Part shown: piece after piece, positions 9,301-17,359 of the stretch
How positions within the stretch are numbered: the first letter of the stretch is position 1
Layout: the number at the start of each line of letters is the position of its first letter
Assembly (NCBI GenBank): GCA_009777095.1
Contig: WRMN01000015.1
Span: 1-51,221, forward strand
DNA from: Bacteroidales bacterium
Lineage (GTDB): Bacteria; Bacteroidota; Bacteroidia; Bacteroidales; UBA932
Reading direction: 5' to 3'
Length of the DNA stretch: 51,221 nucleotides
Notes under the pieces: model-generated
Told to the model about the DNA's origin: nothing
The model's input: the letters and a program-made list of their open reading frames with translations, nothing else
Databases searched by the model: none
Made by a program: the position numbers and the translations under genes

Positions 9301-10056
9301 GATACTTATCGTTTAGAAATTGAGCATTTCAGGACACATACACTGAACGACATTGTCGCCTTTTTAACATGGCGGAATGGCAAGTCCTCGGTTAGCGCTG
9401 CCAAACATGAGCCTGATAGGGAAAAAGCTAAGGAAGAAAGTCATCTGTTTATTGATGAAAACGGCAATAAAACAAGTCCCAATAGCGAAGAGGATATAAT
9501 AGCCAACAAAGAGCGCGAAAACCTCCTGCGAAAAATGGAACGCAAAACCGTTACAGTAGTCGGCATTATTATCAGCGCCCGTCAGGGCAGTACCAAGACA
9601 GATAAGCCCATGGGAACCATTATCGTAGAAGATTATGAGGGTTCATACACTTTTCGGCTTTTCGGCAACGACTATGAGACCTATTATCTTCGATATGCTC
9701 AAGAAGGCACAGCAGTACTTATCGACTGTACCCTGCAACCCCGCTGGCGGGGCAAGGACGATACACGTCCGGAGGAATGGGAAGCTCACATCAAATCTAT
9801 CAAACTCTTGTCGAACCTTCGTACTAATATTAAAAGCATTAGCTTGACGCTTCCGGTGCATGAAATTACCGTCCATATTGCCGAAGATATAGACAAATTA
9901 ACCCAAGAAAAAGGGAATACCGAACTCAAGATTAAACTCTTATCAAATCAGGACAATATGTCGGTCGATCTTTTTTCGAGGCGACATAAAATATTAATTA
10001 CCAATGAATTATTGACTTATTTAGAAAAAGAAAACATTAGCTTTCGGTTAGAATAA
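6358..10056 (+). CDS. dnaE: DNA polymerase III alpha subunit
   Basis: A 1232-residue replicative polymerase of the DnaE type. Order: PHP domain (about 3-210, opening FVHFHVHTQYSILDG), palm and fingers with GPGRGSAAGS near 365-375, the metal-binding acidic motif PDIDIDF (D406, D408) and the third acid in KMDFLGL (D575), then the helix-hairpin-helix region (about 830-920) and a C-terminal OB-fold (about 1055-1140). It extends the primer strand in chromosome replication. The start is supported by the -7 element at 6315 and by the PHP domain beginning at residue 3. It is transcribed alone, divergent from the receptor gene and followed by tRNA-Ser. Confidence 0.97.
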   Translation: MSFVHFHVHTQYSILDGAAPIKQLFAKAEADGQVALAITDHGNMFGVKEFLNEAKKYPNVKPIVGCEVYINPEGRFVKRGKEDQSANHLILLAKNMTGYHNLVKLVSLGYTEGMYYKPKIDRELLEKYREGLICCSACLAGEVQRAIIAEAPAKAEEIMLWYKNLFGDDYYIELQRHETNDVFSDRTVFPQQQKVIAVMLELARKHSIKVIATNDVHFVNADDAEAHDRLICLNTGTDINDEKRLRYTKQEYLKTQKEMADIFADIPEALSNTLEIAEKIDVIKIDCEPIMPNFPLPEGFAYADDYLRHLAYKGAEQNYSAITQDLRDKIDFELETIKRMGYPDYFLIVQDFIAAARAMDVWVGPGRGSAAGSIVAYCLGITTIDPIKYGLLFERFLNPDRISLPDIDIDFEDDGRSKVLKYVEEKYGKDHVSHVVTFGTMATKSAIRDIARVQKLPLSESDRLAKSVPFRWDRRDKEGKVLPITLEHCIRYVSELQEAARSPNPLMSDTLKFAQKLEGSVRSTGVHACAIIIGRNNLMEHIPISIAKDKDTGEDIWVSQYEGSCIEEVGMLKMDFLGLRTLSILKDAIKNIKQRHNIVIDIDHIPLDDRKTFELFSRGDTVGTFQFESDGMRKWLRELQPNRFEDLIAMNALYRPGPMDYIPDFIARKHGRAKIVYDFPEMEEFLEDTYGVTVYQEQVMLLSQKLAGFTKGQADTLRKAMGKKQRDTLNKMKDDFITGATEKGRDAKICDKIWTDWEAFAEYAFNKSHSTCYAWVGYQTAYLKANYPAEYMAAVLTRNLGNIDELTRFMDDCKRMGIQVLGPDVNESYGDFTVNKDGNIRFGLAGIKGLGWNAVEHIIEVRKESGLFASMFDFMERVQMGQVNRKGMEALILSGAFDEFKEISRAQFFVPDNKHEFFLDKFMYYSNKIQADKNSNINSLFGGGQADIKKPEIPVATEWSLHELLKKEKELVGMYLSAHPLDTYRLEIEHFRTHTLNDIVAFLTWRNGKSSVSAAKHEPDREKAKEESHLFIDENGNKTSPNSEEDIIANKERENLLRKMERKTVTVVGIIISARQGSTKTDKPMGTIIVEDYEGSYTFRLFGNDYETYYLRYAQEGTAVLIDCTLQPRWRGKDDTRPEEWEAHIKSIKLLSNLRTNIKSISLTLPVHEITVHIAEDIDKLTQEKGNTELKIKLLSNQDNMSVDLFSRRHKILITNELLTYLEKENISFRLE

Positions 10057-10057
10057 A

Positions 10058-10088
10058 TTTGCAGGTTCAAAAAAAATAACTAATTTTG
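10058..10088 (+). promoter_or_regulatory. Consensus promoter of tRNA-Ser
   Basis: TTTG (10058-10061), 19 bases, TAATTTTG (10081-10088): a complete Bacteroidetes promoter. It begins two bases after the dnaE stop codon and ends 36 bases before the tRNA. Confidence 0.8.
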
Positions 10089-10124
10089 CATTCCTTTTGA
10101 ACTTTTCATCAAAAAGGACGTATT

Positions 10125-10211
10125 GGTGAGGTGGGTGAGTGGCTGAAACCAACAGTTTGCTAAACTGTCGTACGGGAAACTGTACCGGGGGTTCGAATCC
10201 CCCCCTCACCG
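10125..10211 (+). tRNA. tRNA-Ser (anticodon GCT)
   Basis: The 87-base class II tRNA has acceptor arms GGTGAGG/CCTCACC, an anticodon stem ACAGT/ACTGT around the loop TTGCTAA, a long variable arm and the T-loop GGTTCGAATCC. Discriminator base G73 is typical of serine tRNA, and the CCA end is not encoded. It reads AGC/AGU codons. It is the only gene between dnaE and the leftward glycan locus. Confidence 0.95.
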
Positions 10212-10221
10212 CATCGGGCTA

Positions 10222-11694
10222 TTATTCCATACCGGTGTACAGCAGTAGGCTGCTCGCTTTTACAGTAATTTTATTACCAGTTCCGAGTTTTTCTCCTGTT
10301 TTTAGAGGCTCAAATTCGCTTTCCGTTTCAGGTATTTGTAACTCGCTGTATTCATACGCCGTTAGATCCGATAATGCTTGCGGCATCGTGAGATGTATAT
10401 GCTTGTCTTCGTCATTTATATTGATTAGGGCAAGCGTATATTTACCGTTTTTTTCGGCTGCTGCCGCAAAAATTCCTTTCCCGTTCTCAATGGAAAGTTT
10501 AAGAATGTTGCAACCATCGGGGAAGTAACGGCACATTAGCGACCATGCATAGTACCATGGCCTCGCTTCTTCCTGCGTTGGGTCGTTAAAAATCTCGCTT
10601 CCAAGTATATTCCACATGCCCCATAATTTGATGTCTTCCGGTTTGCCCGAATCGCCGTTGCTGTGCATGGCATCGTCGAGCATCCATGCTGCAACGCCGG
10701 TATATCCGGCATTCATGACAAGAGCGCAGAATATGGCCATGTCCAAGCCGTAAAAGTAGTCGTAAACAAGCATGTTGCAATCCGAACCTTTGGTGAACGG
10801 ATGATTTTCGCATCGCTTGAGGTACTCTTTCATCAATAAGGAATCGGCAGTCCGCCAGTACTTGAACCCTGCCTCGCCTATTATAATTTTTTTACCGGCA
10901 GGTACTGCGGCTCTGTACTTATTCAAAAGATCGGTATAAGTACCGTAACGCACCTCATATTGACCCGGATAGGCATGAATATCATATATACCTATCAGGC
11001 TATCCACATCGGCTGCGCTTTGCTTTAACCAGCCTTCGGCATCGAATTTCGACGCATTGTTCCTGTAGTCCATCACCACGTCAGGTTCTGCAAATGTAAC
11101 CTTATCGGTAAGTCCGGGATAGGTTTTCATCTTTTCCCAAAACCGAATGAGCATTTGCTTCCACAACTCATAATCGCCATTGGTAGAAGCCCAGTTGCCA
11201 TCAGGCTCGTTGAATATTACGAAATATTTTATGCAGGTAAAACCCAAGTCGGAAACTAAATAATTCAAATAATCCACGGACATGTCAACCCATCTTTGGT
11301 CGGCTTTCATATCCCATGTCGGAGGATTGTATTCGCCATACATAACGATGATGTCGTTGTCTTGACAATATTGCAATAATTTTTTCAGGTCTCTTATATT
11401 ATGATCTCTGTCGTATTTGCCTGTGGCGCTATTGTAATACTTAAACGGACTGTTAATCATACACCGCACAAAACGCGGGCGCATGAAATCTAATCGCTTA
11501 TATAGCTTACCCCAATCCTGCTCCGACAATTCGCTGCCCCAGCTAAGAGCTTCGTCGTAGGGGTCCCATTCCACGCCTATACCGGTAAAATCGGCGTTTA
11601 CCACCTCCGGCGTAACTACGATTTTAATCTTTTCATCGGATTTACACGCATATAAGAAGCAGCCGAAGGTTAATATTAATGCAAGTTTTTTCAT
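10222..11694 (-). CDS. Clan GH-A glycoside hydrolase lipoprotein (family unassigned), copy 2
   Basis: The 490-residue protein has lipoprotein signal LYAC (Cys17). A (beta/alpha)8 barrel of clan GH-A follows: FNEPDGNW carries the acid/base candidate Glu163, and IIGEAGFKYW the nucleophile candidate Glu274. A C-terminal beta-sandwich (about 390-490) ends in LLLYTG, as in GH30-like and related enzymes. It is probably attached to the outer membrane and would cleave a glycan backbone. It is a paralogue of the next gene upstream, with the same architecture and many shared motifs (SWxxxLS..DW.KLY.RL..M.P, YDIHxYP). Last gene of the leftward locus, it ends 11 bases from tRNA-Ser. Exact GH family and substrate are unknown; GH5, GH30 or GH39 relatives are possible. 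Confidence 0.7.
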   Translation of the reverse strand: MKKLALILTFGCFLYACKSDEKIKIVVTPEVVNADFTGIGVEWDPYDEALSWGSELSEQDWGKLYKRLDFMRPRFVRCMINSPFKYYNSATGKYDRDHNIRDLKKLLQYCQDNDIIVMYGEYNPPTWDMKADQRWVDMSVDYLNYLVSDLGFTCIKYFVIFNEPDGNWASTNGDYELWKQMLIRFWEKMKTYPGLTDKVTFAEPDVVMDYRNNASKFDAEGWLKQSAADVDSLIGIYDIHAYPGQYEVRYGTYTDLLNKYRAAVPAGKKIIIGEAGFKYWRTADSLLMKEYLKRCENHPFTKGSDCNMLVYDYFYGLDMAIFCALVMNAGYTGVAAWMLDDAMHSNGDSGKPEDIKLWGMWNILGSEIFNDPTQEEARPWYYAWSLMCRYFPDGCNILKLSIENGKGIFAAAAEKNGKYTLALININDEDKHIHLTMPQALSDLTAYEYSELQIPETESEFEPLKTGEKLGTGNKITVKASSLLLYTGME

Positions 11695-11714
11695 CTTATA
11701 TTTAAAAATTTTAA

Positions 11715-13205
11715 CTACATATTCGTATATAAAAAGAACGAGCGCGGAGGTAGTTCTATTTTGATTGAGCCACTCAGGTCAAGGCTGAGGTTTTCGCTTT
11801 CGGGCGCGGCAAAGCCCGAACTGTCAAGTTTGCCTGTAAAAGCAGCGCCTTCGCCGGCAATATAGACAAATTTTTTTAGGTTGTTCAGTTCTACTCCGTT
11901 CTCCATTTTAAGGTTTACATTATAAGTAGCCACATTGGAATTAACTATAGCAATGGTATATTTGCCGTTCTTTATTCCTGCCACTGCCCGTACTCCTCTT
12001 TTATTGGGTAAATTTACCGATTTTATTTCCGTCCCCTTAGGGAAATACCTTGATAAAAGCGACATGGTGTAGAACCATGGACGAATATTTTCGTCATCAG
12101 GATTTCCAAATGTTTCAGCTCCCTGAATATTCCAAAAGCCCCAGCGTTTCAATCGCCACATATTGACAACGCTGTACTGGGCGTCGTCCAAGTCCCACAA
12201 AATAACTCCGGCATATCCGGCAAGCATATTTTGAATAACAACATCAGCCATGTCTGTACCGTAAAACGCTTCGTAAACCATCATGTTGCTATCGTCTGAG
12301 GCATAGTTGTCGGCATTTATACGCTTTTTGTTTTCCACGTCCAACTCGGAATTTGTCTCGTACTTAAATCCCAATTCGGCCATTATCATTATGGCGCTTG
12401 CAGGAGCCGCATTGCGGTAGGCTTTTATGGTGTTCGTGTACTCGCCGCTGCGAACGCTGTTTTCCGAAGGATAAGTGTGAATATCGTAGGCAGTAACGAT
12501 GTTGCCTATGTTGTTTCTGACATTGCTAACCCAACTGACTAAATTGGTATTCCATATAGCAACGTCGGGGCCTATAATTTGACAGGTATTTGCAAGATCT
12601 TTTTCGACAAGTTTTGCATGAAACTTTTTTATCAGCTGTTCCCACAGGTTGTAGTTGCCGTTAATTGACGACCAGTCGCCGTTCGGCTCGTTCACCATAT
12701 TGTAGTACTTAATACAGGTGTAGCCCTTTGTTCTTACTAAATAATCATAGAAGTTAGCCGCCGTTTCGACCCATGCGTCGTCAATTCCTCCACTTCCGCC
12801 CTGGTGTCCCCATTCGCCAAAAATTACGTCGATGCCTTCGGTCTGACAAAAGTCCAGCATCTTTATCAGCAGATGATCGCTTTTTTCAAAATTATTTCCG
12901 GGAGGATAGTCGTAGTTCCACCCCGGCGACACCATTATACGCATCAAAGGAGGCTTCATGTAGCGCAGACGCGTGTAGAGCTTATTCCAATCGTCATTCG
13001 AAAGACTTGCATTGCCTGTCCACGCCTTGATGTTATCGTAGCCGCCCCATTGAGGTCCTATGCCGACAAAACTGGGAACAACAGTTTGCGAAGTTATTGT
13101 GATATCGTCTCTCCCATCGTCTGGACCATTATGCGGGTCTTTCGAAGAACAGCCGCTACAGCTAAAAAACAGTAGCGATACCAATATGAGCGTAAAATTT
13201 TGCAT
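11715..13205 (-). CDS. Clan GH-A glycoside hydrolase lipoprotein (family unassigned), copy 1
   Basis: The 496-residue protein has a lipoprotein signal with Cys near 16-19 and a Gly/Asp-rich tether. A GH-A barrel follows, with VNEPNGDW (acid/base candidate Glu173) and IMAELGFKYE (nucleophile candidate Glu277), then a C-terminal beta-sandwich ending FFLYTNM. It is a diverged tandem paralogue of the downstream gene, 20 bases away. The active-site surroundings differ (GEWGHQGGSGG here, GEYNPPTWDMK in the other), so the two may have different specificities. Likely an outer-membrane or surface hydrolase of the glycan taken up by the SusC/SusD pair of this locus. Confidence 0.7.
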   Translation of the reverse strand: MQNFTLILVSLLFFSCSGCSSKDPHNGPDDGRDDITITSQTVVPSFVGIGPQWGGYDNIKAWTGNASLSNDDWNKLYTRLRYMKPPLMRIMVSPGWNYDYPPGNNFEKSDHLLIKMLDFCQTEGIDVIFGEWGHQGGSGGIDDAWVETAANFYDYLVRTKGYTCIKYYNMVNEPNGDWSSINGNYNLWEQLIKKFHAKLVEKDLANTCQIIGPDVAIWNTNLVSWVSNVRNNIGNIVTAYDIHTYPSENSVRSGEYTNTIKAYRNAAPASAIMIMAELGFKYETNSELDVENKKRINADNYASDDSNMMVYEAFYGTDMADVVIQNMLAGYAGVILWDLDDAQYSVVNMWRLKRWGFWNIQGAETFGNPDDENIRPWFYTMSLLSRYFPKGTEIKSVNLPNKRGVRAVAGIKNGKYTIAIVNSNVATYNVNLKMENGVELNNLKKFVYIAGEGAAFTGKLDSSGFAAPESENLSLDLSGSIKIELPPRSFFLYTNM

Positions 13206-13260
13206 GCGTCAATTAATTTTTTGTTAAGAAATCTAAATTATTAGCAAATTTAATCAATTA

Positions 13261-14955
13261 TTATGGTTTCCACATCTTTATTTCATCATAAATACTCTCG
13301 CTTGCAGCAGTTACCTGATAGGTCTTAATAAAAATCGTATCATGCGTAACGCTTACATTGCTGTAAGTCGGGTTACCGGGTTGCCCCAAACATCCCGTGA
13401 ATAAACCGGGATATTCCGGTACTCCATAACCGGTGTTTATAGGATTATTAGGATTATATCTCTTCGCTCCTGAAGCGCTATTCAGGAAATACAAGGTACC
13501 ATTCTCCGTATTATAAATACCACCCGATTTGCCATTGGCATTGACGGGGTAAGAAACAGTTGTTGAAATTACATCGGCTACTGCTCCGGCGACTAATTCT
13601 TTATTATATACCGGTCCTATTACTTCATATATATGGTCATGGCCTTGAATGGCAATATCTATGCCCAATTCATCAAACACAGGCGCCATAGCGTTACGAA
13701 CAGTTTGAGCATCGCCGTCGCCTTGATGACTTCCGCCCGTATATATGGCTTTATGGAAAAAAGCGACACGCCACCTGATAGAAGCATGTTCCGGTTTATT
13801 AACTTCCGCTCTCATCCAATTGGCTATGGAAGTCAAATAATTACTCACATTATAATCTTCAAAATTCAAGGCTAAGAAAAGCACATCGCCATATACAAAA
13901 GAATATACGCTCCCCGGTTTTGCGGGAGATGTGCCGGCTAATACGGTCGGTTCCGTATTGAAATAGTATATAAAACTATTGGGCATTACAGCGTCATGAT
14001 TGCCCATGACTGGAGCAAAGGGAAGTTTGTAAAAAATATCCTGCTGAGATCCGAAAAATTGTTCCCATTCCCAGGCGGAAATTCCGGAACTTTGATCCAC
14101 CAAATCACCGCAATTCATCCAGAATTTCATATCGGGAAAACGAGTATATGCTACTTGAGCGGTTTTTGCTGCAAGCTGGAAATTAGCAACTGAAGTTGAT
14201 TGCGGGTCGGTGGTATAAAGAAAGGTAAAATCCGACTTATCGTTTTTAGCTGTGGTAAACAGACCAATCTCCGACCATACATTTTCATAACCTCCTACAC
14301 GGTAAGAGTAGGTTGTTCCCGGCGTTAGCCCTTCTACCAATGCCTTATAAACGTTATAAGATCTGTTTTCCGAACTGTTGTACCTCACGCTAATATCATT
14401 GACAGTAGCATTCACCGTTTTATGGGGCGTTGCAAAAGCGGCGTGTTCGGTTACCTTTCCTTCTACAATTTCTACTTTTCCGGTTGCAGGGCGGTCGGTA
14501 AACCAGTTGAAAGCCATTGTTGTTCTCGGGTCGCTGCGAATATTCGCTACCATATTATACGGCGTTACCACCAAGGGATCTACGCCCAACTGGCTCACAG
14601 TTATTTTAACAGGGGTTGCATTGCCTGCCGTAACAGTTACCTCTGCATCTTCAGGCGGAGAGACACTGTCATTAGGGTTGGCGCTCAAGGTAAATACATT
14701 ACCCTCCGTCTTTAATGCTTGCACCCATGTTTTGTTTGCCGTTACTTGCCACTGCCGGTTGGTTTCCACCGTGAAGACCAAGAATTGAAGTACGTCAGAA
14801 CTACCCGCTACCGATAGGGTTCCATCTGCTGAGAATACTATATTCCTCAACGAAGGGCTAACGGATAATACATCGTTCTCCCCCTTGCAGGAGAGTCCCA
14901 ACATTACAGATGCTATGAGCATTATGGCTGATAATCGAATGAACAGTCTTTTCAT
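13261..14955 (-). CDS. BACON-domain purple acid phosphatase-like metallophosphoesterase lipoprotein
   Basis: The protein has 564 residues and a lipobox LGLSC (Cys23). A BACON domain (about 30-125; WQVTANKTWVQ, then VTVSQLGV-type end) comes first, then a fibronectin-like purple acid phosphatase N-terminal domain (about 130-240, TTYSYRVGG), then a calcineurin-like domain (about 245-485). Metal-binding motifs read TTDPQ, CGDLVDQ, MGNHDA, FFHKAIY and GHDHIYE. It should hydrolyse phosphomonoesters or diesters outside the cytoplasm. BACON modules are linked to carbohydrate or mucin binding in Bacteroidetes. Its place in a glycan locus suggests a phosphorylated glycan or a phosphate-scavenging role; that is inference. 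Confidence 0.82.
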   Translation of the reverse strand: MKRLFIRLSAIMLIASVMLGLSCKGENDVLSVSPSLRNIVFSADGTLSVAGSSDVLQFLVFTVETNRQWQVTANKTWVQALKTEGNVFTLSANPNDSVSPPEDAEVTVTAGNATPVKITVSQLGVDPLVVTPYNMVANIRSDPRTTMAFNWFTDRPATGKVEIVEGKVTEHAAFATPHKTVNATVNDISVRYNSSENRSYNVYKALVEGLTPGTTYSYRVGGYENVWSEIGLFTTAKNDKSDFTFLYTTDPQSTSVANFQLAAKTAQVAYTRFPDMKFWMNCGDLVDQSSGISAWEWEQFFGSQQDIFYKLPFAPVMGNHDAVMPNSFIYYFNTEPTVLAGTSPAKPGSVYSFVYGDVLFLALNFEDYNVSNYLTSIANWMRAEVNKPEHASIRWRVAFFHKAIYTGGSHQGDGDAQTVRNAMAPVFDELGIDIAIQGHDHIYEVIGPVYNKELVAGAVADVISTTVSYPVNANGKSGGIYNTENGTLYFLNSASGAKRYNPNNPINTGYGVPEYPGLFTGCLGQPGNPTYSNVSVTHDTIFIKTYQVTAASESIYDEIKMWKP

Positions 14956-15022
14956 TTGTATAAATTTTATATTTGTTAAAAAATTGGCAGAAGCTTCACA
15001 ACCAATATTTTTTTCCTGTTTT

Positions 15023-16186
15023 TCATTCCATGATAATGTTCCAACCCAGTTCTTGCGCTATGTTGTCGGAAATGCTCTTTCCCATTCTTTTGTGGGCAGT
15101 CCAGCCCGGATGATTGTTGGCGCCCGACTCTGAAGAAGTCATCGGGCTAAACCGCAATACCTTGACCCTTTGTATTCCTACACTCTGCATTTCGTTCAAG
15201 ACCTCTGTATTAAACGTATAGGCTTCCTCTTCATAGCTGTCTTGATAAATGCCGCACGTTATATAAATATAAGTGTTTGGATGCCGCGAACGAATTAATT
15301 CAATGAATTGCTTCAAGTTTTCTTTAAACACTTGTTTGTTTTGTTCATAGACCGGCGTTCCTTTTGTTCCTAATTGCTTACAATCATTGTAGCCAAGATT
15401 CAGCAGGGTAACGTCAGGCTCATAAAGGTTAAAATCCCATAGCTTGGTATCGGTATTGCTGTATTTGTCGGAAACGGCGGGTATGCTCTTTACCGTTCCT
15501 ACGCCCAAGCCCCATCCACTGGCGCTCATGACATTTATCTGCGCACCTAAGCGGTAGGCGGCATAGTGGCCCATTGTGTGCGCGCCGCAGGAATTGTCTA
15601 TGGAATAAGCTGCGCCCGGTTGGCCTATGCTGCCATGACCGCTAATCGAAGAGGCGCCATAAAATTCTATTTTGCGTTCGGGTTTAGTCGGCGGCACATA
15701 AAAAGTCCCGTCAATGGAAAGCGATATAAGTCGGGTTTTATTGGCCTCGGTGTTCTCCGTACTTCGCAATACCTTAACAGTATGCAGCTTATTGACCAAT
15801 CCCGATGCCAGCGTATAGCTGTGCGTTCCGGAATTAAGCTTTAATCGATGGCAAAACTCGGGATAGTTAACGCCGTCAAGATATACAACTATGTAGCAAG
15901 TTGCCGAGGCATATATTTCGGCTTCAAGCGCTGTCCCTGTGAAGCGCAGTTCAAATCCGCTTATTGTATTATTGAAATACACGCCCTGCTCCCCTGTATT
16001 TTGGTAAGTTCTACCATACCAGTTTACGTGCGCGGGGTTGGCAACATCCAAGGCGCCCACGATAGATTCCGGCAACTCCTCAGGAGTGTTATCATTATTG
16101 CTTGAACAGTTCGTAGAGATAGCGCAGGTGAAAAGCGCAAATAGCAAACAGGTCAGGAGGAGCGCTATTTTTTTTATAACTTTCAT
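15023..16186 (-). CDS. SGNH/GDSL-type acetylesterase lipoprotein, CE2-like
   Basis: The 387-residue protein has a signal peptide with lipobox-like Cys near 21-27. Residues ~40-165 are a jelly-roll domain (GRTYQNTGEQGVYFNNTISG), and residues ~170-385 an SGNH hydrolase. Block I reads EFYGASSISGHG, so the usual GDS is GAS-S with the Ser retained; YNDCK fits block III (Asn); NNHPGW near 365 gives the catalytic His. Jelly roll plus SGNH is the layout of carbohydrate esterase family 2, which removes acetyl groups from plant glucomannan or xylan. It would deacetylate the glycan before backbone cleavage. The family is clear, the substrate inferred. Confidence 0.78.
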   Translation of the reverse strand: MKVIKKIALLLTCLLFALFTCAISTNCSSNNDNTPEELPESIVGALDVANPAHVNWYGRTYQNTGEQGVYFNNTISGFELRFTGTALEAEIYASATCYIVVYLDGVNYPEFCHRLKLNSGTHSYTLASGLVNKLHTVKVLRSTENTEANKTRLISLSIDGTFYVPPTKPERKIEFYGASSISGHGSIGQPGAAYSIDNSCGAHTMGHYAAYRLGAQINVMSASGWGLGVGTVKSIPAVSDKYSNTDTKLWDFNLYEPDVTLLNLGYNDCKQLGTKGTPVYEQNKQVFKENLKQFIELIRSRHPNTYIYITCGIYQDSYEEEAYTFNTEVLNEMQSVGIQRVKVLRFSPMTSSESGANNHPGWTAHKRMGKSISDNIAQELGWNIIME

Positions 16187-16215
16187 ACGAGTTTACAAAT
16201 TAATCCTAAATGTTA

Positions 16216-16260
16216 TTAACAGGGTTGTCATTAGGAAAACGTAAATGACAACCCTGTTAA
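16216..16260 (-). other. Perfect 17-bp intra-operon hairpin in the glycan locus
   Basis: A 17-base arm (16216-16232) is the exact reverse complement of 16244-16260 around an 11-base loop. It lies between the glycan-binding protein gene and the esterase gene. No T-run follows on the minus strand. It is best read as an mRNA-stability or partial-termination hairpin that keeps the SusC/SusD/binding-protein message more abundant than the enzyme message (inference). Confidence 0.7.
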
Positions 16261-16268
16261 ATTAATTA

Positions 16269-17324
16269 TTACTGTTTTTCTACCTCCACCCAAACATACG
16301 TAATATTTTTTACGTATTTCTCTCCATCAGCATAAGCGCCTACCGTAAGATCATCGTCTGTTCCGGGAAGTTTGATTATTTTCTTGTCGCTAACATCAAA
16401 GAAGAAAGATTTATTAGCCAGCAAGGAGGCTACCAGTTCGGGGTATTCGCCGCCGGAACCGCCGGGTTTCTTAATCCCTCCGGATTCCTCTTCAAACTCG
16501 TAGTTATTGAAGTCCGCAGCATCGCCAAGTTGACAAACCCGTTCTTCGCCGCCGGGGAATTTAAAGGTTATGGTTCCCTCTCCGTAATTACGTGTCCAGC
16601 TTGCTGCGCCTTTCGGTATCACTCTATAGATGTCATTAAGGTCTATGCCGGTAGCTGCGTAGTTATCGTAAAGATTTCCGTCGCTGCTACTTGGTTTATA
16701 AATAAAATCAGCCCACAAGCCGTCATCGCCGGCCTGATTTGTTACTGTTCCGTAGGTATTACCATTTTCGTCAACGCCGGTCATAGCAAATACCAATATA
16801 TTATCATCTTCGGCTATAGGGCCTGTAGTTTGGTCCCAGCGGGCAGTTTTTTGGTTCAGGAAGAAGACCGCCGACATGTCATAGTAAGGCCATCCGCCAT
16901 ACAGCCACATATTCTTAATTTTCCATGTGCCAACAAGCTCTTCAGTGAAAGGAATCAGTTTAATTTCCCAATTTAAGGTTTGTTCATCCTCAGCGGTAAC
17001 AGTAATAACAACCGTGTTAGTAGGATTTGAAAAGTTCAGCATATCACCAACGGACACCGAGGCTTTTGCCTTGGCTGAAATTTCAAGGGATTGCAGTTGA
17101 ATAGACGCAAGGCTACCCGCTTCCGTATTATACACGAATGTTACTTCTGCACTTCCGGCAGTTCTGTTGATTTCGGCCGGACCTATCTGCCCGGCAAACG
17201 AAATGCTGATAATGTTACGCTCGCTACTCTTTGTAACGGCATCATCACCGTCGCTACAGTTGTTAAGCAATACTAAGCCAAGTACTGCTGCCAACATTAA
17301 TTTAATGGTTTTCATTGTCTTCAT
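16269..17324 (-). CDS. Putative surface glycan-binding lipoprotein (SusE/F-position)
   Basis: The 351-residue protein has a lipobox-like LLNNC (Cys23). An N-terminal beta domain (about 35-130) resembles the DUF5018/SusE-like Ig folds, and a longer C-terminal region is rich in Gly, Asp and aromatic residues with a GGIKKPGGSGG linker near 290. It lies 36 bases after susD, the usual place for a surface glycan-binding protein. Function is taken from position, lipidation and composition; no catalytic motif is seen. Specific family membership needs a profile search. Confidence 0.6.
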   Translation of the reverse strand: MKTMKTIKLMLAAVLGLVLLNNCSDGDDAVTKSSERNIISISFAGQIGPAEINRTAGSAEVTFVYNTEAGSLASIQLQSLEISAKAKASVSVGDMLNFSNPTNTVVITVTAEDEQTLNWEIKLIPFTEELVGTWKIKNMWLYGGWPYYDMSAVFFLNQKTARWDQTTGPIAEDDNILVFAMTGVDENGNTYGTVTNQAGDDGLWADFIYKPSSSDGNLYDNYAATGIDLNDIYRVIPKGAASWTRNYGEGTITFKFPGGEERVCQLGDAADFNNYEFEEESGGIKKPGGSGGEYPELVASLLANKSFFFDVSDKKIIKLPGTDDDLTVGAYADGEKYVKNITYVWVEVEKQ

Positions 17325-17359
17325 TTTTTTTGTTTTTTAGTGAATAAATAATATAAAAT

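Noticed and set aside
10222-13205. Calling the two GH-A enzymes beta-mannanases
   Set aside because: Clan motifs are clear, but nothing seen fixes the family, and the mannan idea comes only from the neighbouring GH130 and esterase.
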